From Pseudomonadota bacterium (GTDB taxonomy: Bacteria; Pseudomonadota; Alphaproteobacteria; Dongiales; Dongiaceae), in contig JACPDN010000005.1 in assembly GCA_016183985.1 (NCBI GenBank), forward strand, positions 248,001 to 312,000: a DNA stretch of 64,000 bases, in the 5' to 3' direction. Within the stretch, counting starts at the first letter, position 1. Each line of letters begins with the position of its first letter. Under the pieces are notes generated by a model. It was given only the letters and a program-made list of their open reading frames with translations. It had not been told where the DNA came from and searched no databases. This document shows, piece after piece, positions 34,978-43,566 of the stretch. The position numbers and the translations under genes are program-made.

Positions 34978-35475
34978 GTGGGCGATCAGACATTCACCAT
35001 ATCCCCCGTCACCAGCAAAGACGAGTTCGATGACCTCTGTGAGCTCGCTGTCTCGTATCATCAGCTCTTTCCAGAAGATGCGGCGGTGCTCGGCAACGCC
35101 CTGACCGCACTCGAACAGAATAGATCCAGCCTCCTCGGCGTCGGTCGCATCAACGAGGATAAGATCGCGTTCTTCATTCTCGGCCTCGATGCTGAACCGA
35201 CCCTACAGGCGATCTATGTCCCGCCCGATCTGCGCAACTTCCGCCTCGGCTCATCCCTGTTCGTCAACATGGCAACCGTGATGCACGTCGAAAGCATCGA
35301 ACGCGTCTCCCTGGTCGCATGGGGTCGGAATATTCGCTTCTTCGAACGGCTCGGCGCACGGTCTGTTGACGGTCGCCCGGACATGAACGGTACACGCCGC
35401 ATGACGTTTGCACCTGATGACTTGACGAGGCCGACTGGCTGGTTCGAAAAGAACATGCTGCCTACTGGCGAATGA
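34978..35475 (+). CDS. GNAT-like acetyltransferase of unknown substrate
   Basis: This 165-residue protein has a plausible GNAT core. LQAIYVPPDLRNFRLGSSLF resembles motif A (beta strand, then acetyl-CoA pyrophosphate loop), followed by ERVSLVAWGRNIRFFERLGA, which matches the N-x-x-a-x-x-F/Y-E-x-x-G-F pattern. The loop lacks the usual R/Q-x-x-G-x-G/A glycines (NFRLGSS), so activity is uncertain. GTG 34978 has GGAGAG close upstream. The AT-rich gap after the wrbA terminator probably carries its own promoter. It ends one base before the convergent riboswitch-controlled small gene. Confidence 0.6.
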   Translation: MGDQTFTISPVTSKDEFDDLCELAVSYHQLFPEDAAVLGNALTALEQNRSSLLGVGRINEDKIAFFILGLDAEPTLQAIYVPPDLRNFRLGSSLFVNMATVMHVESIERVSLVAWGRNIRFFERLGARSVDGRPDMNGTRRMTFAPDDLTRPTGWFEKNMLPTGE

Positions 35476-35766
35476 TCAGTTGAGCGCACCGCGACGGCGT
35501 ACCATCTGCGCCAGCCGTTCGCGCGGATATTGTGCGACTACTTCGACCAGTTTCATAAGCGACGCAGAGATGCGCGCATCGTGTTGGCTGATCACCATCC
35601 GCGCGGCGACCGCCGGATCGAGCCCGTTCGGCAGGCCCATCACCCAGGCCAACAGTTTCATCTGCACGGATTCGTGCGCCACGGCGTCAAGCGCCAGCAG
35701 CGACGCATTGAGTTCTGCACCATCAAAAGAAAAATCGCCAAAAGATATATCGGTAGCGAGAGTCAT
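35476..35766 (-). CDS. Small orphan protein downstream of a cobalamin riboswitch
   Basis: This is a 96-residue protein with no recognised family. It is mostly helical in appearance, leucine- and alanine-rich in the middle (LLALDAVAHESVQMKLLAW), and basic at the C-terminus (RERLAQMVRRRGALN). There is no signal peptide, membrane segment or Cys. The ATG at 35766 has AGGTGG four bases upstream, so it should be translated. It is the only gene on the reverse strand downstream of the B12 riboswitch before the convergent GNAT-like gene. A role in cobalamin supply or use is therefore suggested by regulation, not by sequence. Confidence 0.65.
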   Translation of the reverse strand: MTLATDISFGDFSFDGAELNASLLALDAVAHESVQMKLLAWVMGLPNGLDPAVAARMVISQHDARISASLMKLVEVVAQYPRERLAQMVRRRGALN

Positions 35767-35799
35767 CGTCCACCTCTGCCAGGCCCGCCGCCCGGTCGC

Positions 35800-35985
35800 A
35801 TGAGTTTCAACAAGCGATGGCAGGTCTCCTGGCTCGCGGTTCGCTGCTTTCTGCCGGCCTTCCCGGAATGTCGAGGCATCCCAGTGGCGTTCTTGGCAGG
35901 AAGCTCACCGCTCACAGTTGCGGGGGCAGCCGCGGTCTTGCACCGCGTTCCCTATTAATCGTCGGCCCGCCACCAAAGGCGCCGG
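35800..35985 (-). promoter_or_regulatory. Cobalamin (B12) riboswitch
   Basis: Read on the reverse strand, this stretch has the aptamer landmarks in order: TAGGGAA then GGTGCAAGACCGCGGCTG, CCCGCAACTGTGAGC, CCACTGGGATG, GGGAAGG, and the 3' B12 box GAGCCAGGAGACCTGCC (reverse complement at 35819-35836). This is the conserved adenosyl/methylcobalamin aptamer. It ends about 35-50 bases before the start codon of the 96-codon gene, which it would switch off when cobalamin is plentiful. The aptamer core is 35815-35957; the outer limits are approximate. Confidence 0.93.
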
Positions 35986-36102
35986 ACTCAACGAACCATC
36001 GCGTCCGAAACTAGTGGAGCTCGGCGTGAAAGGCAAAGGTTGCGACGCCGCAGGCGGCCTTCCTTTCCAATCGTTCAAGAAGCGACGCCTTTTATCGCCC
36101 GC

Positions 36103-36131
36103 TTGACACGGTCCGGCATATCGGCGATATC
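36103..36131 (+). promoter_or_regulatory. Candidate sigma-70 promoter for serC-serA
   Basis: A consensus TTGACA at 36103-36108 is followed after 17 bases by GATATC at 36126-36131. Transcription would begin near 36138, immediately before the structured leader. The -10 match is modest. The remaining DNA between this and the riboswitch (about 35990-36100) shows no gene. Confidence 0.5.
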
Positions 36132-36137
36132 GGCGGT

Positions 36138-36184
36138 GGGCCACGCTCCCCCAACGGAGTGCTTCGTTCTGGAAGGAACGCATT
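36138..36184 (+). ncRNA. serC-type leader RNA motif candidate
   Basis: Two tandem hairpins lie directly before the serC ATG. The first is CGCTCC/GGAGTG (36144-36149 with 36156-36161) with loop CCCAAC. The second is CGTTC/GAACG (36165-36169 with 36176-36180), whose loop holds the GGAAGG ribosome site. A short two-hairpin RNA of this kind, named the serC motif, is known upstream of serC-serA in alphaproteobacteria. The assignment is by position and shape, without a covariance search. It would let translation of serC respond to an unknown signal. Confidence 0.6.
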
Positions 36185-37372
36185 ATGACAAGACCGCTTC
36201 AGCGGCCGATTCGGCCGCAATTTTCGTCCGGTCCCTGCGCCAAGCGCCCTGGCTGGCCCCCCGCCCTTCTCGACAATCAGAACATCAAGACAGCGACGCA
36301 TGGCCGTTCGCATCGTTCGAAAGCCGGCAAGGACAAGCTTGCTGCCGTGATCGAACAATCGAAGCGTATCCTCGGCATTCCCGCGGATTATCGCCTCGGC
36401 ATCGTGCCGGCCTCGGACACTGGCGCAGTCGAGATGGCGCTGTGGTCGCTGCTCGGCCCAAATCCGATCACGGTTCTTGCCTTTGAGAGCTTCAGCGAGG
36501 AATGGGCTGGCGACATTATCAACGAATTGCACTTGCCGACAAAAGTTCGGCGCGCCGATTACGGTGCCCTGCCCGACCTTACTGCCATCGATCCGGTCGA
36601 CGATATCGTCTTTGCCTGGAACGGCACGACATCGGGCGTGCGCATGCCGCATGCGGATTGGATCGCCGACAACCGCGCCGGCCTCACCATCTGCGATGCG
36701 ACGTCAGCGGTCTTCGCCATGAATCTGCCGTGGCAGAAGCTCGATGTCGTCACCTGGTCCTGGCAGAAAGTGCTCGGCGGCGAAGGTGGCCATGGCATGC
36801 TGGCACTCTCACCGCGCGCCGTTGCGAGGCTGCAGTCGCATAACCCCGCCTGGCCGTTGCCGAAGATCTTCCGCCTCACCAAAGGCGGCAAGTTGATCGA
36901 AGGCATCTTCAAGGGCGAAACCATCAACACGCCCTCCATGCTTTGCGTCGATGACCAGCTCGACGCGCTTGCCTGGGCTGAAGATGTCGGTGGCCTGCCC
37001 GGCCTGATCGCCCGCAGTGAAGCCAACGCGAAGGCGATTGCGGACTGGACCGCAAGATCCGATTGGGCGGGCTTTCTCGCGCAAGATCAGGCAACGCGCT
37101 CCTGCACCAGCGTCTGCCTTAAGATCACGGATAGTTGGTTTACGGCCCATGACAAAGACGGCCAGCAGGCCATCGCGAAGGACATTGTGGGCCTGTTGGA
37201 AAAAGAAGGCGTTGGCTTGGATATCGGTGCTTACCGCGACGCGCCGCCAGGCTTGCGCATCTGGTGCGGGGCCACCGTGGAGCGCAGCGATGTCGAAGCG
37301 CTGCTGCCTTGGCTCGACTGGGCCTATGCGACCGTCAAACTGAATGCGACCCCGATCGCCAAGGAAGCCTGA
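36185..37372 (+). CDS. serC: Phosphoserine aminotransferase
   Basis: This is a 395-residue PLP enzyme of the alphaproteobacterial/archaeal SerC subgroup: [15 protein letters not shown] at the start, [28 protein letters not shown] and the PLP lysine in [14 protein letters not shown]. It converts 3-phosphohydroxypyruvate to phosphoserine. It is translated from within a hairpin-rich leader and is two bases from serA, giving the first two steps of serine synthesis in one operon. Confidence 0.95.
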   Translation: MTRPLQRPIRPQFSSGPCAKRPGWPPALLDNQNIKTATHGRSHRSKAGKDKLAAVIEQSKRILGIPADYRLGIVPASDTGAVEMALWSLLGPNPITVLAFESFSEEWAGDIINELHLPTKVRRADYGALPDLTAIDPVDDIVFAWNGTTSGVRMPHADWIADNRAGLTICDATSAVFAMNLPWQKLDVVTWSWQKVLGGEGGHGMLALSPRAVARLQSHNPAWPLPKIFRLTKGGKLIEGIFKGETINTPSMLCVDDQLDALAWAEDVGGLPGLIARSEANAKAIADWTARSDWAGFLAQDQATRSCTSVCLKITDSWFTAHDKDGQQAIAKDIVGLLEKEGVGLDIGAYRDAPPGLRIWCGATVERSDVEALLPWLDWAYATVKLNATPIAKEA

Positions 37373-37374
37373 TC

Positions 37375-38955
37375 ATGCCCAAGGTTCTCATTTCCGATGA
37401 ATTGTCACCGGCTGCGGTCCAGATATTCAAGGAGCGTGGCATTGAAGTAGTCGAAAAAATCGGCATGAAGCCGAAAGATCTGACCGAAATCATCGGCCAG
37501 TTCGACGGTCTGGCACTCCGATCGGCCAGCAAGGTGACGGCCGATGTGCTCGCCGCCGCCAAAAATCTGAAAGTCGTCGGCCGTGCCGGCATCGGCGTCG
37601 ACAATATTGATGTCAAGGCAGCGACCGCCCGCGGTATCTGCGTGATGAACACGCCTTTCGGCAACAACATCACAACAGCCGAACACTCCGTTGCGATGAT
37701 GATGGCCCTCGCGCGCCACATTCCGGAGGCCAACAGCTCGACGCATGCCGGCAAGTGGGAAAAATCCCGGTTTGTCGGCGTCGAGCTCTATGCCAAGACG
37801 CTGGGCCTTGTCGGCTGCGGCAATATCGGCTCCATCGTCGCCGATCGGGCGCAAGGGTTGAAGATGAAGGTGATCGCCTATGACCCGTTCCTCTCACCAG
37901 AGCGTGCCGTCGACCTCGGCGTCGAAAAGGTCGACCTCGACACGCTGCTGGCACGTGCTGATTTCATCTCATTGCACACACCTCTAACCGATCAGACGCG
38001 CAACCTGATTGACAAGGTGGCACTCGCCAAATGCAAGCCGGGTGTGCGTATCGTCAATTGCGCCCGCGGCGGGCTGGTCGTCGAAGAGGACCTGAAAGCC
38101 GCGCTCGATAGCGGCCATGTGGCAGGCGCCGCCCTCGACGTTTTTCCGACAGAACCGGCCACTGAGAATGTCCTCTTCGGCCATCCGAATGTCGTTTGCA
38201 CGCCGCATCTCGGTGCATCGTCGACCGAGGCACAGCTCAATGTCGCCATCCAGGTGGCCGAGCAGATGTCCGACTTCCTGCTCCATGGCGCCGTCACCAA
38301 TGCGCTCAACATGCCCTCGGTGACGGTGGAAGAAGCGCCCAGGCTGAAGCCCTATATGAAGCTCGCCGACCAACTCGGCGCCTTCGCCGGCCAAGCGACG
38401 GAAACCGGCATCATGAAGGTGATCGTCGAGTATGAAGGCCAGGTGGCGGCCCTCAACACGCGCCCCCTGACCGCGCTGATCCTGCAGGGCCTGCTGAAGC
38501 CGCAGCTTTCGGACAGCGTCAACATGGTGAATGCGCCTCTTGTGGCCAAAGAGCGCAACATCGACCTGACCGAGGTCAAGCATGACCGTGAGGGCGACTA
38601 CCACACCCTCATCCGCCTCACCGTTCAATCGGAACGCTGGTCGCGGTCGATCGCGGGCACCCTCTTTGCGGATCAGCGTCCCAGGGTGGTCGAGATCAAG
38701 GGCATCAAGATCGACGCCGAGCTCGGGCCGCATATGCTTTACGTCACCAACGACGATAAACCCGGCTTTATCGGCAAACTTGGGACGCTGCTGGGCGACA
38801 ACGGTATCAACATTGCAACCTTCGCTCTCGGCCGCTCGGCTCCAGGCAGGGATGCAATCGCCCTGGTTGAAATCGACGGGCCCATTCCTGTGCCGTTGCT
38901 AAAGCAAGTGCAGGATCTGGCACAGGTGCAGCAGGCCAAGCATCTCGTTTTCTGA
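37375..38955 (+). CDS. serA: D-3-phosphoglycerate dehydrogenase
   Basis: This 526-residue long-form SerA has an N-terminal catalytic and Rossmann domain (GLVGCGNIGSIVADRA near residue 145; catalytic Arg in NCARGG, Glu and His in TPHLGASS), an intervening allosteric-substrate-binding domain (about 320-450) and a C-terminal ACT domain (LYVTNDDKPGFIGKLG onward) expected to bind serine for feedback control. ATG 37375 follows serC by two bases. It oxidises 3-phosphoglycerate to start serine synthesis. Confidence 0.96.
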   Translation: MPKVLISDELSPAAVQIFKERGIEVVEKIGMKPKDLTEIIGQFDGLALRSASKVTADVLAAAKNLKVVGRAGIGVDNIDVKAATARGICVMNTPFGNNITTAEHSVAMMMALARHIPEANSSTHAGKWEKSRFVGVELYAKTLGLVGCGNIGSIVADRAQGLKMKVIAYDPFLSPERAVDLGVEKVDLDTLLARADFISLHTPLTDQTRNLIDKVALAKCKPGVRIVNCARGGLVVEEDLKAALDSGHVAGAALDVFPTEPATENVLFGHPNVVCTPHLGASSTEAQLNVAIQVAEQMSDFLLHGAVTNALNMPSVTVEEAPRLKPYMKLADQLGAFAGQATETGIMKVIVEYEGQVAALNTRPLTALILQGLLKPQLSDSVNMVNAPLVAKERNIDLTEVKHDREGDYHTLIRLTVQSERWSRSIAGTLFADQRPRVVEIKGIKIDAELGPHMLYVTNDDKPGFIGKLGTLLGDNGINIATFALGRSAPGRDAIALVEIDGPIPVPLLKQVQDLAQVQQAKHLVF

Positions 38956-39143
38956 GGAGAAAGCCGTTTTCCACCAAGTGGTTGGCGGGATCGCTCGAAA
39001 GGTGCTCCCGTTACCTCCACTCTTGCGGTTAACCTATTATTATGATTTGATCCGCAGTTGAGAGGTTTGCCGGAATCGGGGGCTCGCGCGGTTGCGCGTG
39101 GGTTGTTGTCTGGCAGCAAGAATCACTTAAAAGGGGTAGTCTC

Positions 39144-39488
39144 ATGAAGATCATTATGTTGCCCGTCGTCCTGGGCGCGCTGGCCCTGACGGCTTGCGCT
39201 GTGAAGCCGCAATATGAGCTCAATCAGCAGGTTTCCGGCCTCTGCGGCCACGCAGAAACCGCCATGAGCACCCTCGCTTCGGCCGAGAGCACGGTCGCTG
39301 GCGAAGCCTACAAGAACAGCGCGACCGTCGCGGTTGATCCCGCCGTCGCCGATCTCCTCGGCGGCGACTATCCGGATATCGCGGCTGCCAATGGCAGTGC
39401 GCCGACCAATGACTATTGGCGCCATGTCGAACTGCGTTGGAACGATTACGACGCGGCCTGCATCGGCGCTCGCGCTCCAAAGCCGTAA
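39144..39488 (+). CDS. Small putative lipoprotein
   Basis: This 114-residue protein has a type II signal peptide: a short basic start, hydrophobic core and lipobox LTAC with the lipid-modified Cys at residue 17. The mature part has two more Cys (SGLCGH and DAACIG) that could form a disulfide, and ends YWRHVELRWNDYDAACIGARAP. No family was recognised. Its ATG has an AAAAGGGG ribosome site. A 188-base gap separates it from serA, and a strong terminator follows, so it is a single-gene transcript. Confidence 0.75.
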   Translation: MKIIMLPVVLGALALTACAVKPQYELNQQVSGLCGHAETAMSTLASAESTVAGEAYKNSATVAVDPAVADLLGGDYPDIAAANGSAPTNDYWRHVELRWNDYDAACIGARAPKP

Positions 39489-39511
39489 ATCGACCCAAGT
39501 TTCGTTGGGAA

Positions 39512-39546
39512 AGCCGCCACCGGCACGGCCGGGGCGGCTTTTTCTT
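39512..39546 (+). terminator. Intrinsic terminator after the small lipoprotein gene
   Basis: A 7-bp GC stem (AGCCGCC at 39512-39518 with GGCGGCT at 39533-39539), with further pairing possible inside the loop, ends in TTTTTCTTT. Confidence 0.88.
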
Positions 39547-39696
39547 TGCCCTCAGGCAACGGGCATTTACTTCAAATTTTCTACTTATCCCATTGATTTA
39601 GCTGTTATATTTCTGTGGGGATCTTCTTTTAAGCCAGCTCCAGTGTTATCCTCTCGGGATCGAATCCGTCGCTCCCGACCGACCTAGGAGCTGCAG

Positions 39697-40716
39697 ATGC
39701 AGGACCGCAAACTTATCCTGATTGCCGGACGTAATGCCGTCCTCGCACAGGAACTTGAAGAGATGATCTGGCCGGCGGGCTTTGAAGTCCGTGCGTTGAC
39801 GGGGCTGGAACTTGGCATTCTCAATATCGATCGATTGCGCCGCAATCTCGAGACGCTTGCCCCTGTTCTGATCATCAACACGATCGGCTATGCCTCATCC
39901 GATGGCGCCGAAAACCAACGGACCCTGACCCAGGCACGCAGCCATTGGTCCGTCGGTGATTTGGCCGAGGCCGCCGGCGCGCTGGGCATTCCCCTGCTGC
40001 ATCTTTCATCGGACCAGGTCTTCGCCGGAGATAAATTCGGCGCCTATCTCGAAACCGATACACCTGACGCGATCAGCGTTTTCGGCCAAGCGCAGGCAGC
40101 GGGTGAAGCTGAGGTCGCGGCGCATTGCCGCCATTTCGCAGTCCTTCGTACCGGCTGGCTGTTCGGTGCCAAGGGCCACAACATGCTCAAGACCATGCTC
40201 TCGCTCGGGCGGCGCGGTGGACGGGTCCATGTACCGAATGACCACATCGCCGGCCCGACTCCCGTACGCGAACTCTGCAGCACCATGCGGCGGATCGGCC
40301 TCGCCCTCATGAATAAGGAATTCGACGGCGGAACGACGCTGCATTTTGCCGGCGCCCCAGCTGCAACCTGGTTCGAGTTTGCTTCGCATGCCCTGGGCCG
40401 GGCGGCACCCTATCAGACGGCGCCGGAACTCGTCCCCATTACACCGAACCGCTTCGGCGTCACGGGCGCGCCGGCGCGCCGGACCGAACTCGACTGCAGC
40501 CGCACACGGCATCTGCTGCAACTGGAGCAGCCAGACTGGCGCCGTGCACTCGATGATTGCGTCGAAGAAATCTGCCTTGCCGAACATCGTAATGCTGACG
40601 CCATCCCGCAGCACCAACCAGCACCCATGCCCTATCGCCGCCACACGTCGGACGAACATCGACGCGGCTATCTGCCCTTCGGCATTTCCACGGATCGGCG
40701 CCAGGCCGGCCGCTAG
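39697..40716 (+). CDS. RmlD-fold protein with lost catalytic residues
   Basis: This 339-residue protein belongs to the RmlD (dTDP-4-dehydrorhamnose reductase) branch of extended SDRs. The HLSSDQVFAGD block (residues 102-112) and LRTGWLFGAKGHNMLKTML are clear family signatures. The N-terminal nucleotide loop reads IAGRNAVLAQEL rather than GxxGxxG. The catalytic YxxxK is replaced by F129-GQA-Q133 (SVFGQAQAAGE). No other rhamnose genes are nearby. It may therefore be a non-catalytic relative, as MAT2B is in animals, rather than a rhamnose enzyme. The last 50 residues are polar and His/Arg-rich. Confidence 0.78.
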   Translation: MQDRKLILIAGRNAVLAQELEEMIWPAGFEVRALTGLELGILNIDRLRRNLETLAPVLIINTIGYASSDGAENQRTLTQARSHWSVGDLAEAAGALGIPLLHLSSDQVFAGDKFGAYLETDTPDAISVFGQAQAAGEAEVAAHCRHFAVLRTGWLFGAKGHNMLKTMLSLGRRGGRVHVPNDHIAGPTPVRELCSTMRRIGLALMNKEFDGGTTLHFAGAPAATWFEFASHALGRAAPYQTAPELVPITPNRFGVTGAPARRTELDCSRTRHLLQLEQPDWRRALDDCVEEICLAEHRNADAIPQHQPAPMPYRRHTSDEHRRGYLPFGISTDRRQAGR

Positions 40717-40740
40717 AACGGCGGCCGGCCAGCGGCGCCC

Positions 40741-41574
40741 TCACTCTGCTGCCCTGGGAAAGGTCGGTAGTTTCCTGATGTCGTCCGCGTCATGCTGGAC
40801 CACCAGAATGGCTTTCAGCGCTTTGGCCATGCGCGCCAAACGGTCCATTGATGCCAGTGATTGGGCGCGATCCGTATTGAAAGGCGGAACGCCGTCATTC
40901 TTGAGCTGCTCTTCGAAATGCACGATATCGCCGCTTAGCAGAACAGGCCCAGTTTTCGCCAATTTGACTAGCAGGGCATAGCTTCCCGGCGTGTGTCCCG
41001 GCATTGTCAGCATGGTGACCGAACCATCGCCGAAAACGTCCTTGTCCCCCGAAACCGGTTCGACCGCGCCGCCATCCTGCAGCCATGGCTTCAGGAGATC
41101 CGGCACTGCCGCGAACGGCAATGGATCGCTCTTCATCGCATCAAGATCGGCCCTGCCCATTAGCAGCTTCGCCTTTGGGAAGTCCGCCGCTTGCCCGATA
41201 TGATCGAAGTGATAATGGCTAATGCCCACGATGGAGATCGCCTCAGGCTTCAGCCCAATCTGCTCCAATTGCTGTGGGATAGTCGCGGCGAGTGTTGGCT
41301 GCATCGGCGCCGACTCATCCAGAGGCGCCTTGAGCAGGCCCGCCGGCAGGCCAGTATCCCAGATCATGTATTCCTTCTCGTGCTGGATCACATAGCAGCT
41401 GTCGGTCAGTGTTCGCTGCTTCCCGGTATACTGGTAAGTATCTGAAAAGGAGTTCAGATCCTTGATCTTGATGGTGCCGCAATCCAGGCGCCACAGCTTT
41501 ACCTCAGCGGCACTGGCGGCTTGCGCAGCAGCCAAAGTACCGGCCAGAGCGAGGAAAAGGCTCGTGAGTTTCAT
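40741..41574 (-). CDS. Secreted metallo-beta-lactamase-fold hydrolase, N-acyl-homoserine lactonase family
   Basis: This 277-residue protein has a Sec signal peptide (cleavage after AQAASA, about residue 22) and the metal site HYHFDHIG, then MPGHTPGS, LLSGDIVHF and a late His in VVQHDADD. The order resembles AttM/AiiA-type lactonases. ATG 41574 has AAGGAGA seven bases upstream. It would act in the periplasm, and quorum-signal or other lactone hydrolysis is possible. It is divergent from an AraC regulator across 137 bases, which likely controls it. Confidence 0.8.
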   Translation of the reverse strand: MKLTSLFLALAGTLAAAQAASAAEVKLWRLDCGTIKIKDLNSFSDTYQYTGKQRTLTDSCYVIQHEKEYMIWDTGLPAGLLKAPLDESAPMQPTLAATIPQQLEQIGLKPEAISIVGISHYHFDHIGQAADFPKAKLLMGRADLDAMKSDPLPFAAVPDLLKPWLQDGGAVEPVSGDKDVFGDGSVTMLTMPGHTPGSYALLVKLAKTGPVLLSGDIVHFEEQLKNDGVPPFNTDRAQSLASMDRLARMAKALKAILVVQHDADDIRKLPTFPRAAE

Positions 41575-41711
41575 GAATGTCTCCTTGGGGTCTGAACTGG
41601 CGACATTATGCGAAAAGTTGCGGCCGGCCATGCGCCGGAACCGCTAGCAACTGTGCCTGAAACGCTCACTTCTTGTTTGCCGATCCAGGGGCCCGCGGCT
41701 AGCATCCGCTC

Positions 41712-42605
41712 ATGGATATCCGCACCCCTCAAGACGCCCTGCGCAAACTGCTGCTCGACCGACTGCGGCCGCTCGCCGATGCCCCGGGGCGCGAGCGCAA
41801 GACATATGGCCAAACCTTTATCGGCAGCCAGCTATTCACCTACTGCGCCTTAGCCACCGAGCGGGTAGCGAAGTTCAAGGTCGAGCATGCCATCATCGGC
41901 ATTGTGCTCAATGGCACCAAGGAATTCTGGATCGGCAATACCGGTCAGCGCTATACGACCGGTCAGGTCTTCGTCCTACCGACGGGGGCTGAGCTGGACG
42001 TGGTCAACATCCCCGACGAGCGGCGCGGCCTTTATGAGGCCCTGGTGGTCGAAGTTCGACAGATGCCGCCTGCCCTCGCCTTGCCGCCGGAAAAGCCGCG
42101 TGGCGCAACCACAAATGTCGGCCAGGCGGTGACGCTGACCGCGGAATTGGTCGATGCGCTGGTACATGCCGCGGTGACGCTCGCCTCTTCCGATCATGCC
42201 AAGGCCCTCGCCGATCATCGTATGGCAGAGGTGCTGATGCTGCTCCGCAATGATCCAGCCGCGCGCTGCCTGTTTGATCTGCCTCTACGTGACCGCGTCG
42301 CCTGGATGGTTGCCACCGAGCCGACGCATCCCTGGACTGCTGAGACGCTAGGAACCCGGCTCGGCATGGGCGCATCGACCCTGCGCCGACACCTCGCGCT
42401 GGACGGCACGTCCCTTCGTGAGATCCTGGCCGATGCCCGGATGCAGATCGCGCGTGGCCTGCTGGAACGTGGTGAAGCCAACGTGACCGCTGCGGCCGAG
42501 GCTGCGGGCTATGCCTCGCGCTCCCATTTCATCCGCCGTTTCCGAATTGCCTTTGGCAGTGCGCCGAGCGCCTATCTGGGTGAGCAGCGTCTGCGACGCG
42601 CCTGA
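41712..42605 (+). CDS. AraC-family transcriptional regulator
   Basis: This 297-residue regulator has an N-terminal cupin-like sensing domain (about 30-160; IVLNGTKEFWIGNTGQRYTTGQ) and a C-terminal AraC/XylS DNA-binding domain (about 200-297) with two helix-turn-helix units: TAETLGTRLGMGASTLRRHL and VTAAAEAAGYASRSHFIRRF. It is divergent from the secreted lactonase-like gene, the most likely target. The effector is unknown. Confidence 0.92.
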   Translation: MDIRTPQDALRKLLLDRLRPLADAPGRERKTYGQTFIGSQLFTYCALATERVAKFKVEHAIIGIVLNGTKEFWIGNTGQRYTTGQVFVLPTGAELDVVNIPDERRGLYEALVVEVRQMPPALALPPEKPRGATTNVGQAVTLTAELVDALVHAAVTLASSDHAKALADHRMAEVLMLLRNDPAARCLFDLPLRDRVAWMVATEPTHPWTAETLGTRLGMGASTLRRHLALDGTSLREILADARMQIARGLLERGEANVTAAAEAAGYASRSHFIRRFRIAFGSAPSAYLGEQRLRRA

Positions 42606-42784
42606 AACTCCGACTTTCCGATACACTACCGGCCGTCGATTGCCGCAATTCCTCTGCGGTGCAGTTTAAGGCGTGTGCTCCGTCACATCATGCCGCTGCA
42701 GGCGCGAACCCCGCACGTCAATACCACGCCCCATCAATTAGAAGAGGCCCGCTCTGGGCCCTCGCTGATCGAAAGGGCTGTGTC

Positions 42785-43501
42785 ATGCGCAAATCCGCTC
42801 TCCTGCTCGCCGGCGCCGTCGCGCTCAGCTTGTCGCTGGCGACACCTCGTCTGGCCAAGGCCGAATACGGCTGGCATCTCGATCATGTCGACTATTTCGA
42901 CGATGACGGCGATTGGGTCGAGTTCTGGTCGGATGGCGAGGGTCGCTCGATGATCTTCGTCATCGAGGACGGCGAGACGATCGGCTTCATCGCCGACGGT
43001 TTCGACAATCCGAACCCCGAAGAGGGCAGCGGCAGCGAACGGAACTGGGACAACTTGCAGGACATCCTGAAGAAGCATGGCGGCGGCCTGCGGCGCCTCA
43101 CCAACCTCGCCGGCACGCCGCTGGGGCACACCTTGCTGCGCAATGGCAATCTGATCGATCCCTACCACAATCCCGGCGATGTCGGTTACGAAGACGGCGG
43201 TGGTTTCGGCGGCGGTGGCGGTGGCTTCACACCGGGCAATGGCAGCCCGACCGAACAGCTCAAGCGCCGAGCCAAGAACGGCGGCAAGAGCAAGGGCGAC
43301 GGCGATGACGGCGACGATCTCAAACCCGGCGAAGTCGGCCTCTTCGATGACGACATGCCGGGACCGCCCGAGCTAGTAAATCCCAATCCGTCCGCCACCT
43401 ATGCGTGGGAGCGTGAAGGAGCCAATGGTGGCGGTGCGCGCGGTGGTGGATCGCCCGGCGGTGGTGGCGGCAACGCAGGCGGCGGCGCCGAATCACGATA
43501 G
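42785..43501 (+). CDS. Secreted Gly/Asp-rich protein of unknown function
   Basis: This 238-residue protein has a signal peptide (cleavage after LAKA, residue 24). A short folded-looking acidic part (YGWHLDHVDYFDDDGDWVEF to about residue 135) is followed by a low-complexity tail: a Gly run near 137-148, a Lys/Asp-rich stretch (KRRAKNGGKSKGDGDDGDD) and a Gly-rich end. DDDGD and DGDDGDD could bind calcium. ATG 42785 opens the signal peptide. No family was recognised. A strong bidirectional terminator follows. Confidence 0.65.
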   Translation: MRKSALLLAGAVALSLSLATPRLAKAEYGWHLDHVDYFDDDGDWVEFWSDGEGRSMIFVIEDGETIGFIADGFDNPNPEEGSGSERNWDNLQDILKKHGGGLRRLTNLAGTPLGHTLLRNGNLIDPYHNPGDVGYEDGGGFGGGGGGFTPGNGSPTEQLKRRAKNGGKSKGDGDDGDDLKPGEVGLFDDDMPGPPELVNPNPSATYAWEREGANGGGARGGGSPGGGGGNAGGGAESR

Positions 43502-43512
43502 TGCAGAAAAGG

Positions 43513-43542
43513 AAAAGCCGGCTCGCGAGAGCCGGCTTTTTT
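43513..43542. terminator. Bidirectional intrinsic terminator between the secreted protein gene and fhs
   Basis: A perfect 12-bp stem (43513-43524 with 43529-43540) with a GCGA loop is flanked by A residues on one side and T residues on the other, so it works on either strand between convergent genes. Confidence 0.92.
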
Positions 43543-43566
43543 AGGTCAGAGGCTTTCGCCCGTCGT

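Noticed and set aside
35800-35985. Cobalamin riboswitch as a leader of forward-strand serC
   Set aside because: The conserved boxes are in reverse-complement orientation, so the RNA can only act on the reverse-strand transcript.
43200-43490. GGCGGTGG-type repeats as a DNA repeat array
   Set aside because: They are in frame as glycine codons of the secreted protein tail and vary in spacing, as expected of low-complexity coding DNA.
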